From contig NZ_JAHXBU010000093.1 in NCBI RefSeq assembly GCF_020178975.1, positions 372,001 to 436,000 of the forward strand: a stretch of DNA of 64,000 bases. The letters are read 5' to 3'. The translations under genes were made by a program, and so were the position numbers. This document shows, in pieces, positions 45,174-53,954 of this stretch. The notes under the pieces are model-generated. The model did not search any database and had not been told where the DNA came from. It worked only from the letters and a program-made list of their open reading frames with translations. Each line of letters opens with the position of its first letter. Positions within the stretch are counted from its first letter, which is position 1. This DNA comes from Cesiribacter sp. SM1 (GTDB lineage: Bacteria > Bacteroidota > Bacteroidia > Cytophagales > Cyclobacteriaceae).

Positions 45174-45977
45174 TTGTACTACCAAAGCATAGAGCCTTTG
45201 TTTTCCAATAGCCGTAGTAGCCGTCTTAACAGCTTTTTTGTAAACCTCGCCAGCATTTACCGTTTTGTGGGGCGCACCTTTCGTAATGCCGTGCTCCCAC
45301 CTTACGAAACCAAAGAAATTCTTCGCCAGTCTTACCAGATTGGCGTAAGAACGTTTGCCCTGGTAGGGTTTACCGCTTTTATTGCCGGCATAGTTTTTAC
45401 CCGGCAGAGCCGCCCCTCACTGCAGGAGTTTGGTGCCGAATCATGGCTGCCATCCCTGGTATCTATTGCCATTGTGCGTTCACTGGGTCCACTCATTACA
45501 GGTCTTATCTGCGCGGGCAGGGTGGGGTCCAGCATTGGAGCCGAACTAAGCTCCATGAAGGTAACCGAGCAGATCGATGCCATGGAGGTATCGGGCACAA
45601 AGCCTTTTCATTACCTGGTGGTAAGCCGTGTTACAGCTGCTGCTGTTATGGTGCCTATACTGGTAATTTATGCCGATGTTATTGCCCTGCTGGGGTCTTT
45701 TGTAGCCACTAACTATTTCTCCCAAACTTCTTTTGCCCTTTACTGGACACAGGCCCTGTCGTCGCTCACCCTGCTGGATGTAATCTCCAGCGTAGGCAAA
45801 GGCGTATTGTATGGGCTGGCCATTGGGCTGGTAAGCTGTTACACCGGCTACAATTCCGGTGGCGGAACAGTAGGTGTGGGTAAAGCAGCCAATACAGCAG
45901 TGGTTACCTCTATGTTTATGATTTTTATTTTAGACCTTTTATCGCTTCAAATCATTGAATTCTTCCGTGGAACATAA
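45174..45977 (+). CDS. mlaE: MlaE/YrbE-type ABC permease
   Basis: 267 residues with five or six transmembrane segments and the MlaE signature: VRSLGPLITGLICAGRVGSSIGAELSSMKVTEQIDAMEVSG, then VSRVTAAAVMVPILVIYADVIALLGSF and GYNSGGGTVGVGKAANTAVV. It is the permease of a lipid transporter with the ATPase and MCE protein that follow. No ATG exists near the N-terminus; the frame opens at TTG 45174, with TTG 45195 as an alternative. Confidence 0.9.
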   Translation: MYYQSIEPLFSNSRSSRLNSFFVNLASIYRFVGRTFRNAVLPPYETKEILRQSYQIGVRTFALVGFTAFIAGIVFTRQSRPSLQEFGAESWLPSLVSIAIVRSLGPLITGLICAGRVGSSIGAELSSMKVTEQIDAMEVSGTKPFHYLVVSRVTAAAVMVPILVIYADVIALLGSFVATNYFSQTSFALYWTQALSSLTLLDVISSVGKGVLYGLAIGLVSCYTGYNSGGGTVGVGKAANTAVVTSMFMIFILDLLSLQIIEFFRGT

Positions 45978-46749
45978 AGAAACCGGCAGGGAAGAGGTTA
46001 TCCACATCAGGGGACTCCACAAATCTTTTGAGGAGCTCACCATTCTGCGTGGTATAGACCTTTCGCTGTACCGGGGAGAAAACCTGGTGGTACTGGGGCG
46101 TTCCGGTACGGGTAAGTCGGTGCTCATTAAATGCATTGCGGGCCTCATTACCCCCGATGCCGGCACGGTGGAAGTGCTGGGAAAGAATGTGCCGGATCTG
46201 GGGCCCGATGAGCTCAATGTGCTGCGCCGGCAGGTTGGGTTCTCTTTTCAGATGAGTGCACTCTACGACTCCATGACCATACGTGAAAACCTGGAGTTTC
46301 CGCTAAAGCGCAATCTTAAGATCCACGATACTAAAGTACTTGATGAAAAGGTAATGAGTGCTTTGGCTGATGTGGGGCTGGAGCGTACGGCCAACCAGTT
46401 TCCGGCAGAGCTTTCCGGTGGTCAGAAAAAGCGTATTGGCATAGCCCGTACCCTTATCCTTCAGCCGGAAATAATGTTGTATGATGAGCCAACCTCCGGC
46501 CTTGACCCTATTACATCTGAAGAAATAAACGAACTCATGGTAGAGGTACAACGTAAATATGGTACCTCTTCCATCATTATTACCCACGATATAACCTGTG
46601 CCAAAACCACGGCCGACAGGGTTATTTTTTTACACGAAGGCGAGGTTGGGTATGACGGGCCTTTTGAGAGCTTGTATACTACCAAAAACCCGCTGCTGAG
46701 CACTTTTATGCAATATTTCAATTTAAAAGAACATGAGCGAGCAAGATAA
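45955..46749 (+). CDS. mlaF: MlaF-type ABC transporter ATP-binding protein
   Basis: 264 residues with all ABC motifs: Walker A GRSGTGKS, Q-loop QMSALYDSMTI, signature LSGGQKKR, Walker B IMLYDEPTSGLD and the His loop THD. The start is not an ATG: TTG 45955 or GTG 45967, both inside the permease gene, so translation is coupled. It powers phospholipid movement between membranes. Its end overlaps the MCE gene by 17 bases. Confidence 0.9.
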   Translation: MNSSVEHKETGREEVIHIRGLHKSFEELTILRGIDLSLYRGENLVVLGRSGTGKSVLIKCIAGLITPDAGTVEVLGKNVPDLGPDELNVLRRQVGFSFQMSALYDSMTIRENLEFPLKRNLKIHDTKVLDEKVMSALADVGLERTANQFPAELSGGQKKRIGIARTLILQPEIMLYDEPTSGLDPITSEEINELMVEVQRKYGTSSIIITHDITCAKTTADRVIFLHEGEVGYDGPFESLYTTKNPLLSTFMQYFNLKEHERAR

Positions 46750-47740
46750 TAGACGCAATGCCCGGTTGGGCTTTTTTGTACTGATTGGAGTAATTGTGTT
46801 TCTAATAGGTATTTTCTTTATCGGAAGTGCCCGTAACCTGTTTAGCTCTAATATTACCCTGTATGTTCTCTTTAATAACGTTAGCGGCTTACAAAGGGGA
46901 AATAACATTTGGTTAAGCGGTGTTAAAATAGGCACAGTAAGCGATGTTGATATCGCTACAGACTCCCTGGTGCTGGTAAGCCTGAAGGTTCGCGAAAGGG
47001 ACCAGAAGTTTATCAATAAAGATGCCAAGGCTTATTTAAGCAGCGAAGGTCTGGTAGGAAACTCCATTATTGTTATTGAACCGGGCCAGATGCGCATTCC
47101 GGTAGAAGATGGCGATACCATTGGCACCAAATACACCACCAGTACAGAAGATATCATCAACCTGGCGCAATCGGCAGGAGAGCAGCTGATAGAGGTGGCA
47201 GGCAACCTGGGCGAAGTTACCCAGCAGTTGCTGGATGGTAACGGTACTATTGGTATGTTACTTTCAGATACCACTGTTGCTGATGATTTCAGATCTACAC
47301 TCACCAACCTGGAGGCCACCAGCCAGCGCACCCGCAGTTTAAGTAACGAAGTGGGGCGTATGGTAAACAGGCTGCAGAACAACGAGGATGGGCCTGTCTA
47401 CACCCTCATGAACGATACCACTTTTGCAGATACCTACAGCACGGCCCTTTCTAATATAGAGGAAACCACTGCCAATGCAGCACAGGTAACACAGGAGCTG
47501 CAGCGCCTGTCTGAGCAGCTGCAGCGAGAAGATAATGCCGTTGGTGTACTCCTGAAAGACCCTGAGTTTGCCCGCGACCTGCAGCGCACCATGGATAATG
47601 CCGCAGCCGCCAGCCGAAAGCTGGACGAGAACATGGAGGCCCTGCAAAGCAACATTCTTTTCAGGGGCTTCTTCCGCAGAAGAGCGCGTGAAGCCGAACG
47701 TGCCCGCAAGGATTCTCTCGAACAGGTAAACCAGCGGTAA
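46733..47740 (+). CDS. mlaD: MCE/MlaD-family lipid-binding protein
   Basis: 335 residues. One N-terminal transmembrane helix (LGFFVLIGVIVFLIGIFFIG) anchors it in the inner membrane. The MCE domain (about 40-115) has YVLFNNVSGLQRGNNIWLSGVKIGTVSDV and GLVGNSIIVIEPG. A long helical tail rich in Gln, Thr and Asn (about 150-320) probably spans the periplasm. Genes 45174-47740 are a three-gene Mla cassette. Confidence 0.92.
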   Translation: MSEQDNRRNARLGFFVLIGVIVFLIGIFFIGSARNLFSSNITLYVLFNNVSGLQRGNNIWLSGVKIGTVSDVDIATDSLVLVSLKVRERDQKFINKDAKAYLSSEGLVGNSIIVIEPGQMRIPVEDGDTIGTKYTTSTEDIINLAQSAGEQLIEVAGNLGEVTQQLLDGNGTIGMLLSDTTVADDFRSTLTNLEATSQRTRSLSNEVGRMVNRLQNNEDGPVYTLMNDTTFADTYSTALSNIEETTANAAQVTQELQRLSEQLQREDNAVGVLLKDPEFARDLQRTMDNAAAASRKLDENMEALQSNILFRGFFRRRAREAERARKDSLEQVNQR

Positions 47741-47908
47741 GCATAAGCCCGCGCAGTAATTGGTATTCTGCCGCAGTCTCAGGGCTATGGTAAACCTGCA
47801 CCTGCAGTATACTTCCTGTTTTACAGGGTAATAGCTCTTGTATGCACTAGCAGGAGGCTGTTCAATAATTCGTATATTTTCCCATTAGCACATTAAACAA
47901 TTAACTGC

Positions 47909-47916
47909 TATCTTTG
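47909..47916 (+). promoter_or_regulatory. -7 element of the riboswitch-btuB transcript
   Basis: TATCTTTG fits TAnnTTTG and sits about seven bases before the first pairing region of the cobalamin riboswitch, where transcription should start. The -33 element is poor. Confidence 0.55.
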
Positions 47917-47924
47917 CGCCAGAT

Positions 47925-48104
47925 TATGGTTCTGGCCGGGCATTCGCCCTTAGCCGGATTAAAAGGGAATCCCGTGTAAATCGGGAGCTGTCCCCGCAAC
48001 TGTAAGCGTTATATAAACCTGTTGCCAAACCACAGGCCACTGTTCCGGAATAATCAGGAATGGGAAGGCAGAGCAGCAGGAACGCAAGTCAGGAGACCTG
48101 CCAA
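47925..48104 (+). ncRNA. Cobalamin (AdoCbl-type) riboswitch
   Basis: The conserved cores are present in order: GCC-GGATTAAAAGGGAA (about 47953-47970), GTGTAAATCGGGAGCTGTCC (47975-47994), CCCGCAACTGTAA, and the B12 box AAGTCAGGAGACCTGCC near 48086-48102. This is the standard class-I B12 box pattern. It controls the TonB receptor 130 bases downstream, shutting it off when cobalamin is plentiful. Between the aptamer and the start codon lie further hairpins (48114-48180) that could act as the expression platform. Confidence 0.93.
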
Positions 48105-48233
48105 ATCTAAACTTCAAGGCTTTCGGGTGAAAGGCTGAGAAAATGCTCTGATGCTTTTTCGCGTCCCTGCCTTTCTCATGTTCTTACAGCCGCAGGCTTT
48201 GCATTAAATCATGGTATTTAATCTGGCTGTTGC

Positions 48234-50144
48234 GTGAAACTTAAGCTGCTTACCTGTTACTGCCTGCTGCTGCTGCTGCTCTGCTGCACCCCTTTTCTTG
48301 CCCTGGCGCAGGTAGAGGCAGACTCTCTGTTGCCGGCCGTAGAGATTACCGGCCTGCTGCACCAGCCTTTCACAGCAGGGGTAAAACGGCAGCAGCTCGA
48401 TTCGCTAAGCCTGCAGCTGCAGCGGGGGCAGTCGCTTGCCGGCCTGCTGCAGGAGCGCAGCCCCCTTTACCTGCGCGAATATGGCCCCGGTCAGCTTACC
48501 ACCGTAAGTTTCAGGGGTACCAGCAGCAGCCACACTGCCGTGCTGTGGAACGGCCTCAACATTAACAGTCCTACCCTTGGGCAAACAGATTTCTCCCAGA
48601 TCCCGGTTTTTGCCATAGAAAATGTGCAGGTGCAATATGGCAGCAGCAGTGCGCTCTATGGCTCCGATGCTCTGGGTGGCAGCATTCAGCTGCAAACAAA
48701 GCCGCAGCAGTGGCGGCAGGGCTGGGGTGCAAGGCTGAGGCAGGAGGCTGGCAGCTTTGGCTCCTACTTTACAGGGCTGGGGGGCAACTGGGCAAACCGG
48801 CAATGGCAAACAGATGTGCGCCTCTACCGCCGCTCTGCCGAAAATGATTTTCCCTACACCAATACTTTAAAACGCTCACAGCCACGCGAGCGTAACGTGC
48901 ACAGTGCTTTCTGGCAGCAGGGCGGGGTAGCCCAGGTGGGCTTTAAGCCAGCCCCGGAGCACGAGCTGTGGCTGCAGGGCTGGTGGCAGGAGGGATGGAG
49001 GCAGGTGCAGCCACCTATTGGCAGCAGTAGCGGCTCCGACGAGCAGCAGGATAAGGCCCTGCGCCTAAACCTGCAGTACCGCCGTGTGCTGCCGCTGGGC
49101 GAGTGGCAGCTGCAGAGCGGCTGGATCGACGAGGAGATGATCCACAACGGCTCCGGCTTCAGGGCCCGGCAGTTTATAGCCAAAACCGACTGGGAAACAG
49201 CGCTTACCCCTGAGCTGCTCCTGCAGGTGGGAGGGCAGTGGAACCGGCGCCAGGCAACCAACGAAAATTATAAAAGAGAAGAAGACCGCCTGGAGGCATT
49301 TACCCGCCTGCGCTGGCAGCCTTTTGATGCCTGGGTAAGCAGCCTGAACTTAAGGCAAATTGTAACCGACCAGCTGTGGGGGCCTTTATCGCCCTCCTTA
49401 GGTACAGAGATAAGGCTGTTGCCCAGACTTAAAATAAAAGCTTCGGGAGGCAGGCATTACCGGGTGCCCACCCTTAACGACCGTTTCTGGCCCTGGTTTG
49501 GCCAGCCCAACCTAAAGCCTGAAATAGGCTGGAACACTGAGGCAGGGCTGGTAACAGAAGGCCTGAATATGTTTGGCGGAAAACTCAGGGCAGATGTTAA
49601 TGCCTACTGGCTCTGGATTGATGACTGGATCATGTGGCGGCCTACAGTTGCTGCAGGACCAGATGGAGAACCAGTCTCAGGCTGGGGACCTAAGAACCTG
49701 CGCAGCGTGTTCAGCCGCGGTTATGAAACAAGCTTAAACTGGAAGCATAACATACTGGAAATCGGAGGTAATGCTAGCTACACCCGCTCTGAAAATAGGG
49801 TGGCCCTTAATGAATACGACCGCACTGTAGGCCAGCAGCTGCCTTTTGTGCCACTCTGGAAAGCCAATGGCTGGATAAGGGCAGCAAAAAGCGGCTGGAT
49901 GGGCGAGCTTAACGGGCAGTACACCGGCCGCAGGTACACCACAGGCGTAGAAGACAAAGTAACAAGCCTGCCTCACTACTACCTGCTGAACCTAAGCGCA
50001 GGTAAAACCTGGCAGCTGCAAAACCACAGGCTGGGCCTGCTGCTGCAGGTACGCAACCTGCTCGATCATCAGTATCAGAATTACGAAAACCGGGCCATGC
50101 CTGGCAGAAGCTATAACCTAACACTAAACTATATTTTTAATTAA
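48234..50144 (+). CDS. btuB: BtuB-type TonB-dependent cobalamin receptor
   Basis: 636 residues. A signal peptide ends near residue 25 (LALAQ). Plug domain: VEITGLLHQPF, LSLQLQRGQSLAGLLQERS, TVSFRGTSSSHTAVLWNGLNINSPTLGQTDFSQIP and YGSSSALYGSDALGGSIQLQT (about 35-150). The 22-stranded barrel runs to the C-terminal SYNLTLNYIFN. The smaller size and lack of an N-terminal carboxypeptidase-like domain fit BtuB rather than a SusC-type receptor. The start is GTG 48234, since the ATG at 48211 is in another frame. Control by the B12 riboswitch confirms the ligand. Confidence 0.92.
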   Translation: MKLKLLTCYCLLLLLLCCTPFLALAQVEADSLLPAVEITGLLHQPFTAGVKRQQLDSLSLQLQRGQSLAGLLQERSPLYLREYGPGQLTTVSFRGTSSSHTAVLWNGLNINSPTLGQTDFSQIPVFAIENVQVQYGSSSALYGSDALGGSIQLQTKPQQWRQGWGARLRQEAGSFGSYFTGLGGNWANRQWQTDVRLYRRSAENDFPYTNTLKRSQPRERNVHSAFWQQGGVAQVGFKPAPEHELWLQGWWQEGWRQVQPPIGSSSGSDEQQDKALRLNLQYRRVLPLGEWQLQSGWIDEEMIHNGSGFRARQFIAKTDWETALTPELLLQVGGQWNRRQATNENYKREEDRLEAFTRLRWQPFDAWVSSLNLRQIVTDQLWGPLSPSLGTEIRLLPRLKIKASGGRHYRVPTLNDRFWPWFGQPNLKPEIGWNTEAGLVTEGLNMFGGKLRADVNAYWLWIDDWIMWRPTVAAGPDGEPVSGWGPKNLRSVFSRGYETSLNWKHNILEIGGNASYTRSENRVALNEYDRTVGQQLPFVPLWKANGWIRAAKSGWMGELNGQYTGRRYTTGVEDKVTSLPHYYLLNLSAGKTWQLQNHRLGLLLQVRNLLDHQYQNYENRAMPGRSYNLTLNYIFN

Positions 50145-50148
50145 TAGA

Positions 50149-51207
50149 ATGATGAACAAGTTGAACAACCTATGGCTGATATGCTTCAGCTGCCTTGCTT
50201 TTGTATTTGCGGCCTGCGATGACGATGCTCCCGAGGCTCCTGCGCAAATTGATGGCATGATCCTGGTGAACCAGGGTAACCTTTCTCAGGGCAACGGTAC
50301 CATAGACCTGTATGATCCTGAAACCAGTGTAATGCAGCAGGGAGCCTATAGGGCTGTTAATGGTGTAGGAGTAGAAGGAATTATTGAAAGTGTGACCACG
50401 GAAGGTGAAGACATGTTGATAATGGTAAATCAGTTTAGTGGCCCGGGTAAAGTAATTTTTGCCGATGCTGCTTCGCTGGAAAATGAGCATGAATATAGCA
50501 GTGCTGCGAACCTGTACTCTCCGCGTTATGCAGCTTATACCAATGATAGGGCGTTCGTTTCTGTTTGGGGTCCTTATGAGCCAGATTATTCTCTGCTAAA
50601 TAGTAGTGTGGCCGTGTTTAACCGCAGTTCTCATGAGCTGGAAAAAAACATACCTGTGCCTTCAGGTCCGGAGGGTGTGCTTGTGGATGGAACAAATCTG
50701 TGGGTAGCAAACTCTTTTACAGATTCCATAACCATTATTAACACCGGTACCCTGGCGGTAGCCCGAAAGTTTAAAGCAGTTAGCGGTACATCCAAAATTA
50801 TGGAAGCACCCAATGGAAGGATATGGACACTGGCTGGTGATACCATATCACGCTACAACCCTTCTACTTTTGCACTGGAAAGCAAGGTGAAGTTACCTGG
50901 AAGTGCTACCAAATGGCAGTTTGTAGGCAACACCCTCTACTTCCTTACCCAGTCTTACAGTCCCGATTATTCTACCACTTACAATAAGCTTTACAAACTG
51001 GATATTAGCCAGGAGGCCGGACAGCCACAGCAGGTATTGGAAATGGACGATGCCAGGCTGTTCTGGGTAAATCCCATCACCAGCGAAATTTACCTGGGTG
51101 TGGCTGCCGGTGCAGATCCGGGCACGCTGCTTAGGCTAAGTGCAGATGGTACAGAGCTGGATCGTGAACCGGCCGGCGTATTTCCACACCAGTTTCTGGC
51201 CCGTTAG
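50149..51207 (+). CDS. BtuG-like beta-propeller surface lipoprotein
   Basis: 352 residues. A lipoprotein signal (FVFAAC, Cys at about 23) is followed by repeated beta-propeller blades with strands such as ILVNQGNLSQGNGTIDLYD, FVSVWGPYEP, LWVANSFTDSITIINTGTLAVARK and IWTLAGDTISRYNPST, the YncE/DUF5074 pattern. In Bacteroides thetaiotaomicron a propeller lipoprotein next to BtuB, called BtuG, lies on the cell surface and hands B12 to BtuB. The same gene order here, within five bases of btuB, supports the same role. Binding is not shown by sequence alone. Confidence 0.8.
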   Translation: MMNKLNNLWLICFSCLAFVFAACDDDAPEAPAQIDGMILVNQGNLSQGNGTIDLYDPETSVMQQGAYRAVNGVGVEGIIESVTTEGEDMLIMVNQFSGPGKVIFADAASLENEHEYSSAANLYSPRYAAYTNDRAFVSVWGPYEPDYSLLNSSVAVFNRSSHELEKNIPVPSGPEGVLVDGTNLWVANSFTDSITIINTGTLAVARKFKAVSGTSKIMEAPNGRIWTLAGDTISRYNPSTFALESKVKLPGSATKWQFVGNTLYFLTQSYSPDYSTTYNKLYKLDISQEAGQPQQVLEMDDARLFWVNPITSEIYLGVAAGADPGTLLRLSADGTELDREPAGVFPHQFLAR

Positions 51208-51231
51208 TAGATCTATGTAAAGTATAATCTT

Positions 51232-51261
51232 CAGGAGCAGCGTTCTTTTTCGCTGCTCCTG
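51232..51261 (+). terminator. Terminator-like hairpin after the BtuG-like gene
   Basis: CAGGAGCAGCG (51232-51242) pairs with CGCTGCTCCTG (51251-51261) around an eight-base T-rich loop. The T-run after it is weak. Confidence 0.6.
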
Positions 51262-51668
51262 CTGTTTATAGAGAAGTTTGTGCTGTTTAAATGCTGCTGA
51301 ATTCGCTACGGTCGGTTCAGCATTCATGGTGTGAAGTGTACATTAGGGGCATATATTTATAATTATCTAATAAAATAAATCTATTCCGTACTAGAAAGCT
51401 TTTCTTTTTGCAGAATCAGCCGTATGATTGGCTATCATCACGATCTTCCTGTATTTCGTAAATAAATTAGATACCGTTTCTTGTTAATTATTTATAAGTG
51501 CTGCTCGGAAAGTCTTGCAGTCTCCTATGCCCCGGAGCTTTATCAGGATTTACATTGAGCAGCCATTCAGTAAATAGAGGAGTATAGGCCAGTTTCAGCC
51601 CATATGTTTGTTGCTATACAGGTTTTCTTCTTTATTCTGCCTTACTGTATATGTATAAAAGCTGTTAA
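51262..51668. other. Intergenic region before the histidine kinase
   Basis: About 400 AT-rich bases with no gene, no clear promoter and no strong hairpin. Confidence 0.5.
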
Positions 51669-53225
51669 ATGACCGAAAAAGCCATACGAGTATTCTTTGT
51701 AGAGGATAAACAGCAACATTACAGCACGGTGCTGGCTGAGCTGGGTAAGGCCGGCCTGACTATAGACCTGCTGCCACTGCAAGATAGAAATGGTTTTATG
51801 AAGGAGGTACAAACGCTACTTCCGGATGTTGTGCTGATCTGTTATCAGGAGGAGGGTTTCGCAGGTGCTGACTGCCTGAATCTGCACAAAAAGCTTGCGC
51901 CGCAGGTACCCGCTATCATAATAGCCCCTGCCATGGGAGAAGAGTGGGTGATAGATATGATGCGTGGCGGCGCCTGTGATATTGTACTGCAGCATAAACT
52001 TTATAAGTTGCCCGAAGCAGTTAGCAGAGCCCTTGCCGACGCCTCGTTCAAATACCAGCAACAGCAGAGGGAGCAATCGCTGCAATTAAGCCAACTGCAC
52101 TTACAGGATATTCTTCGCATGACTCCGGTTGGGGTATTTCGTTGCGACAGTCAAAAGAACTGCTTTTATGTAAACGAAAGGTTCTGTGAATTAACAGGAC
52201 TGAAACCCGAAGAGGCCTTTGGTACAGGCTGGACCAGTGCACTGCACCCCGAAGACAAAGACTTTGTCTTGCGGCAGTGGTATGATAAAAAAGAGGTAGT
52301 AGAGGAGACTAAGGCTGTTTACAGGTATCAGAAGCCGGGCACAGGTGAAACAATATGGGTACTGGGGCAAAGTAAGTCTGAACTAGATAGCCAGGGAAGG
52401 GTTATTGGCTATCTTGGCTCTGTTACAAACATCACGCGCCTAAAACTGGTGGAAGATACCCTGAAGGAGAAAAACGAATATTTGACCAAGGTAAATAAGG
52501 AGCTGGATAATTTCGTTTACAGTGCCTCCCATAACATACGGGCTCCCTTAACCTCGCTAATGGGGCTTATAAACCTGCTAAAGCTGGAGTCGGGCAGGCC
52601 ACATGAGTTGTATAAGATATGTGGCATGATGGAAAACAGCCTGCACCGCCTGGATGGCTTTATCAGGGATATCTTAGATCATTCCCGCAACGCCAGGCTG
52701 TTTTTGCAGTTTGTTGAAGTAGACATTTATGCACTTATTTACGGAGTGCTGGAGGAGTTTAGCCTGCTAGAAGATTTTAAGCAGATCGATGTAAATGTAA
52801 ATGTGCACCAGGAATCGCCCCTGTATACAGATCCGGCTCGTTTGCGCATAGTTTTTCGTAACCTGCTGTCTAATGCCATACGTTACCAGAACAAAGTACT
52901 ACCGCCGCAAATTGTCATTACCGGTCGTATAACGGTACAGGAAGCTGTATTTCAGGTTTGTGATAACGGAATAGGGATCAGGCAGGAGCATCATGCGCGG
53001 GTGTTCGATATGTTTTACAGGGCAGATGAACACAGGAGTGGCTCTGGCCTGGGCTTGTACATTACCCGCGAGGTAGTAGATAAAATGGGTGGTAAAATTG
53101 AGCTTAGCTCGCAACCAGCCAAAGGTACAGTTGTTAAAATTGTGCTGCCAAACGAGCAGGCACATAAGGCAACTGACTACTACCATGCAGAAACAAAAAC
53201 AACAGCAGGCTGGCTGCCGGACTAG
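51669..53225 (+). CDS. PAS histidine kinase with degenerate receiver domain
   Basis: 518 residues. The first 125 residues have the receiver fold (VFFVEDKQQHYSTVLAELG) but the phospho-acceptor site reads LICYQEEG instead of LxDxxxP, so it cannot be phosphorylated in the normal way. A PAS domain follows (about 150-270; GVFRCDSQKNCFYVNERFCELTGL). Then HisKA with SASHNIRAPLTSL (H288) and HATPase with NLLSNAIRYQNK, DNGIGI and GSGLGLYI. There is no membrane segment. The kinase core looks complete. Its partner and signal are unknown; the neighbours concern B12 but nothing links the two. Confidence 0.9.
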   Translation: MTEKAIRVFFVEDKQQHYSTVLAELGKAGLTIDLLPLQDRNGFMKEVQTLLPDVVLICYQEEGFAGADCLNLHKKLAPQVPAIIIAPAMGEEWVIDMMRGGACDIVLQHKLYKLPEAVSRALADASFKYQQQQREQSLQLSQLHLQDILRMTPVGVFRCDSQKNCFYVNERFCELTGLKPEEAFGTGWTSALHPEDKDFVLRQWYDKKEVVEETKAVYRYQKPGTGETIWVLGQSKSELDSQGRVIGYLGSVTNITRLKLVEDTLKEKNEYLTKVNKELDNFVYSASHNIRAPLTSLMGLINLLKLESGRPHELYKICGMMENSLHRLDGFIRDILDHSRNARLFLQFVEVDIYALIYGVLEEFSLLEDFKQIDVNVNVHQESPLYTDPARLRIVFRNLLSNAIRYQNKVLPPQIVITGRITVQEAVFQVCDNGIGIRQEHHARVFDMFYRADEHRSGSGLGLYITREVVDKMGGKIELSSQPAKGTVVKIVLPNEQAHKATDYYHAETKTTAGWLPD

Positions 53226-53246
53226 GAAAAGCAAGGCTCCCGCACC

Positions 53247-53897
53247 TTACTGGCTGTCCTCGGTACTTTCAAATTCAGTTACGATCAGCTGATTATTATC
53301 GAGCTCGTACACGATCCGTTTTACAGTTTTATCCTGCACTGCGGTATCAAAATTAACAGTTCTGAATTCCCTGACGATTTGCCCCGTTTGTGGGTAAAAA
53401 ATATCACCACCTTCATAATCAGCTCCCAGCTGCTCACTTAGCGGTTGCATATCTATGGTTTCAAACGCAGAATTTCTGCCAAGCTCGTGCAGGCGCATTT
53501 GCCCGGTTTTGCGCTGGTTCTGGCTGCGGGTAACAATGCCTATTTCTGGCAGGCTGTCCCGGTCAAAATCATTGATCCAGGTTTGTACTACAGAGCCCTG
53601 CTGGTGCATCGAAAAGGAGGTGTAATTGCCGTTGGCACTGTCGGCCAGTAATATGCTGTAGCTGCCAATGCTGTCGGAGCCCCAGCTCATCACCAGAAAA
53701 TAGAGGCTGTCGCCCCACTGGTGTATTTTTTTGTACCTGATGTAATCGTTCAGGTTCAGGCGGGTATCCTGGGTGGTTTGTTCGGGAAATTCCTGGTCAA
53801 GGCTTGGTTTCTCCTTTGGCTTTTCTTCCTGGCAGGAGCTTACAATTGCACATATCGATAAACATAAAAATAGTGTCGCAAAAAAATGACGTACCAT
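53247..53897 (-). CDS. Lipoprotein of unknown function
   Basis: 216 residues with a lipoprotein signal (AIVSSC, Cys at about 22). The mature part has VVQTWINDFDRDSLPEIGIVTRS, where DxDxDxxPE resembles calcium-binding FG-GAP/VCBS repeats. No other domain. It lies between the kinase and meaB on the minus strand and is downstream of meaB (57 bases). Confidence 0.75.
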   Translation of the reverse strand: MVRHFFATLFLCLSICAIVSSCQEEKPKEKPSLDQEFPEQTTQDTRLNLNDYIRYKKIHQWGDSLYFLVMSWGSDSIGSYSILLADSANGNYTSFSMHQQGSVVQTWINDFDRDSLPEIGIVTRSQNQRKTGQMRLHELGRNSAFETIDMQPLSEQLGADYEGGDIFYPQTGQIVREFRTVNFDTAVQDKTVKRIVYELDNNQLIVTEFESTEDSQ

Positions 53898-53954
53898 AGT
53901 TGCCTGGCAAAATTCGTTGGTCAGTAGGTTTATTGCTGATACGCTTTAGGCGCA

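Noticed and set aside
48114-48180. CTGAGA motif resembling a TPP riboswitch
   Set aside because: The second conserved TPP element (ACCTGATCTGG type) is missing; the region follows a complete cobalamin aptamer and is better read as its expression platform.
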